Shown here in pieces: positions 61,406 to 64,000 of a stretch of 64,000 nucleotides of DNA; within the stretch, counting starts at the first letter, position 1; each line of letters starts with the position of its first letter. The notes under the pieces are model-generated. The model did no database searches, was not told the origin of the DNA, and was given only the letters and a program-made list of their open reading frames with translations. The translations under genes were made by a program, and so were the position numbers. The DNA comes from Loripinus fragilis (lineage: Eukaryota; Mollusca; Bivalvia; Lucinida; Lucinidae): contig OZ026520.1 in the NCBI GenBank assembly GCA_964019695.1, forward strand, positions 29,112,120 through 29,176,119, read 5' to 3'.

Positions 61406-62933
61406 GTTAGTCCTACTGTAAATTCGGAATTACCTTGTAGGAAGTCGAGTGATGTCACATCTTCACCAGCGAAGGTTTCGTCGTATCTACCTTTCGACAA
61501 ACCCTTCACCTCACGACCCTCAAAATTTATTATTAGCGCAGACTAATCGACCAATGAAAACGCCAGGAAGGATTTTTTCGATAATCCCTTCCTGCCAATC
61601 AGATTAAACGTAGCAGTTTATCGGCATCTTATATATACCGCCTGTTAAGTTTCCATAAGTCCAGATAAGCAAAGATTTTGGTCGTAAAATTATTTATTTT
61701 TCTTCCTTCCTTCAGTTAAAAATTATGTTATTGGTGCTCAAAATAACCATCTTAATGTGACAGTTCTTTTGAGCACATTAAACGTATATTTTAGTTGTTA
61801 AATAAGAAAACTAAATGAAAATCAATTATGCCGTCTTATCTGGAGGCCTGGTGTTTATCGATTTTTCGCACCGCTTTATGATTGATCATATTAATTGTTA
61901 CTACTTTCGTCTTATGACGTACTCAATCGGAAGAAAGTATCATTGTGAGGCCAAGGGTTAAGATAGCGAATCGCAACCCTTGGTATGACAAGATGGTGAT
62001 GTCATTGCAGTCATTTTATGTCACATCTCAGCATTCTCCAGAACGTCTGGAACATTTTAAAACAAAATGAAAATGCACCATTTAATGTAGAGTAAGAAAA
62101 AGAATCCATTATTATTGTGAGGATGGGATTGAAAAATCCATTCCTCTGCATAGCTGTTTATCACCACCCTGCTAGACTGGTCTCCCTTTAAAGACATATG
62201 CGACTATTTACAATGCGCACCTTTCCCACGCCTGGAAACAAGTAAAGTTGTCTGGGTCCTGTCTTTCGACCATTAAAAGATTCGGATCAACACAGTTTTC
62301 TGATATTCTTATGTCATATCGGTGTTCCGACATTTTCTTGACAAAATATAACAATTAAAGTGTGTCCAAAATATCTATTGACATCTTATCAGAGCACTAA
62401 AGACAGATAAATGTAGCTCAGTCAAAATCAAACGACATACACAATTACCCATGTTACGAAAACGATAGTGGCCGAGTCTCTACTATTTGTACAGTTATTT
62501 AAAGCGGCGCACGACCTGACCTCGTGGCCTAGTGATTAGCGTGTCTGGCTACGAAGCCAGAGGACCAGGATCGATTCCCCCTTGCGCACATATTTTCAGT
62601 GTGTTTTTCTTTCTTTTTTAACATTTTAATGCCAAATTGCTTCATATACTAGTAAAATGGCATCATCCAAACGACCGAAATGGTCCTTCCTGAACTTTTT
62701 ATATTGAATTACGCATGAAACCTATGGGGTGGCAGGGGTTTTGCTAAGTCCCAAAATGCCACTGGCCCGCAGGGCCACCTGGCCTGAAAATCTACTGGCC
62801 ATCCAAATTTTCAACTGGCCCGACTATTTTTCAATTTCGAGGCCGCTTTAATAGGATCGAGGCCGCTTTAATAGGATGTGAGTGCACTGACATCCTTTTA
62901 CCCCCTAGCTTGAACCCTATATATAGTAAATGA
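61406..62933 (+). other. Intron 19 up to the reverse transcriptase
   Basis: Contains a diverged dyad hairpin copy (about 61665-61852, GGTGCTCAAAATAACC), a MITE fragment (62095-62165), a tRNA-like segment (62518-62590) and a short tandem duplication GAGGCCGCTTTAATAGGAT (62839-62877). No further exon of the glycine-rich gene was seen. Confidence 0.5.
62518..62590 (+). other. tRNA-like segment (SINE head or tRNA pseudogene)
   Basis: GACCTCGTGGCCTAGTGATT is A-box-like, CTGGCTACGAAGCCAG looks like an anticodon arm with ACG (Arg), and GGATCGATTCCCCC is T-arm-like. The 3' end does not pair with GACCTCG and the anticodon loop length is off by one, so a functional tRNA is unlikely. Confidence 0.35.
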
Positions 62934-63959
62934 ACTGGAAGCTGCAAGAAAAAGATCTGGAAATTATTTTATTTCTTGAAACTCTTCGATCATATCAAAT
63001 TCAAATGGAGTCGGCATCTGAATCAGAATCTGAGTCCTACTGTAAATTCGGACTGTGATGCGCTGACCTTTTTGTTGGACAACATTTTTATTCGATTTGG
63101 CACCAAGCTCTATAGACAAGTAGTTGGGATTCCTATGGGCACTAATTGTGCTCCCCTGGTTGCAGATTTATTCCTGTTTTGTTATGAAAGGGACTTTATG
63201 ATGTCTCTTTCTGATGATAAGCAGGCTGATGTTATTGATGCGTTTAACACTACTTCCAGATATTTGGACGATATTTTAAATATTAATAATGTTTATTTTG
63301 AAAATATGGTTAGTCAAATATACCCTTCAGAGCTCCAACTTAATAAAGCCAATGCCTCTGATACCGAAGCCGCATTTTTAGACTTGCATTTGTCAATTTC
63401 TAATGATATTGTTTCTACCAAAATTTATGATAAACGTGACGACTTTGATTTTGAAATTGTCAATTTCCCATTTTTAGATGGTGATGTTCCTCGTTCTACA
63501 TCCTATGGAGTCTATATCTCTCAACTCATTCGTTTTGCTAGAGCATCCAGCTATGTTACTGACTTCAACACTCGCAATAAATTATTAACTCAGAAACTTC
63601 TTAAACAGGGCTATCGGTATCATAAACTTCGCAAAACATTTTCAAAATTTTATAGACGATACTATGATTTGATTTCTAAATTCCAAGTTGGACTTAAATC
63701 TCTCTTGCGCCAAGGACTTTCGGAACCTGATTTCTATGGTGACTTGGTGTATAAGTTGAAGAAGATTGTTGGCTCTAATAATTTTTCAGCGCAGTTCATT
63801 AAAATAATTTCTCATTATAAAAAGATTGGCTATAACATTAATGTATTGCAACAGACTGCATGCTTGGTAGTCAACCCAATCACGGTTGGCAACTTTGCTT
63901 TCCTCTTTAATTGCACGCTGGTGGGTCGGACTTCAGACTCTATGATGGTTCCGACTTAA
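62934..63959 (+). pseudogene. Reverse transcriptase fragment of a retroelement, 5'-truncated
   Basis: The frame is open from after a stop at 62931 to TAA at 63957; the best internal start is TTG at 62976, which gives 327 residues. Counted from there, GIPMGTNCAP (51-60) is the G-x-P-x-G block and YLDD (96-99) is the catalytic YxDD box, followed by a long helical thumb-like region. The region before (fingers and the first catalytic Asp) is missing, so it is a dead copy or is joined to sequence I cannot see. It resembles a widespread invertebrate retroelement RT type. I cannot settle the clade (Penelope-like or other) from this part. It shares the host gene's orientation and has no frame break. 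Confidence 0.75.
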
Positions 63960-64000
63960 AGACTTATCTATTGATGAGATGGTAGGGGCCTGATGCTTTG

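Overview
This is a eukaryotic, intron-rich, repeat-rich, visibly AT-rich genomic window. GT-AG introns carry many short inverted-repeat elements and two tRNA-derived SINE families, and there is one reverse transcriptase remnant. The style and repertoire of these repeats suggest a lophotrochozoan, most likely a bivalve mollusc. That is an inference; nothing in the window fixes the species.

Almost all host coding sequence belongs to ONE very large gene on the + strand. I can join 19 exons between 154 and 61405, and splice phases agree at all 18 internal junctions. Together they give 10,686 coding bases (about 3,561 residues) with neither a start codon nor a stop, so the gene continues past both window edges. 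The product is a modular, glycine-rich, beta-strand-rich repeat protein. About ten modules of roughly 360-400 residues each contain an HGG-type opening, a Y-G-x-x-x-x-P segment, G-G-G-x-I-x-I, L-x-x-D-G-x-I, G-G-G-S-G-G-S-I, G-x-G-x-I-x-x-x-G-G, and a G-G-G-G-R-I-x-x strand. Each module ends in a less glycine-rich, probably beta-helical linker. Exons 5 and 10 hold several module parts uninterrupted (2.6 and 3.0 kb), while exons 1-3, 7-9 and 11-19 split equivalent modules into small exons.

Layout: exon 1 at 154-349. A 12.9 kb intron follows, with a nested foldback structure at about 1266-7704. Exons 2-4 lie at 13203-18332, exon 5 at 20953-23556, exons 6-9 at 25398-31882, exon 10 at 34229-37264 and exons 11-19 at 38969-61405. 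The final 2.6 kb is intronic or downstream sequence with a 5'-truncated reverse transcriptase ORF (62934-63959).

The introns are a dense record of mobile DNA. Present are SINEs with target-site duplications, SINE-in-SINE and SINE-in-MITE nests, several TIR elements, a recurrent perfect-dyad hairpin element and minisatellites. One of those minisatellites appears to have grown from a flank of the hairpin element, and a 1.7 kb ATC-type repeat lies in intron 17. Several elements lie within 10-30 bases of splice sites. I found no convincing rRNA, functional tRNA, CRISPR array, operon or second host gene.
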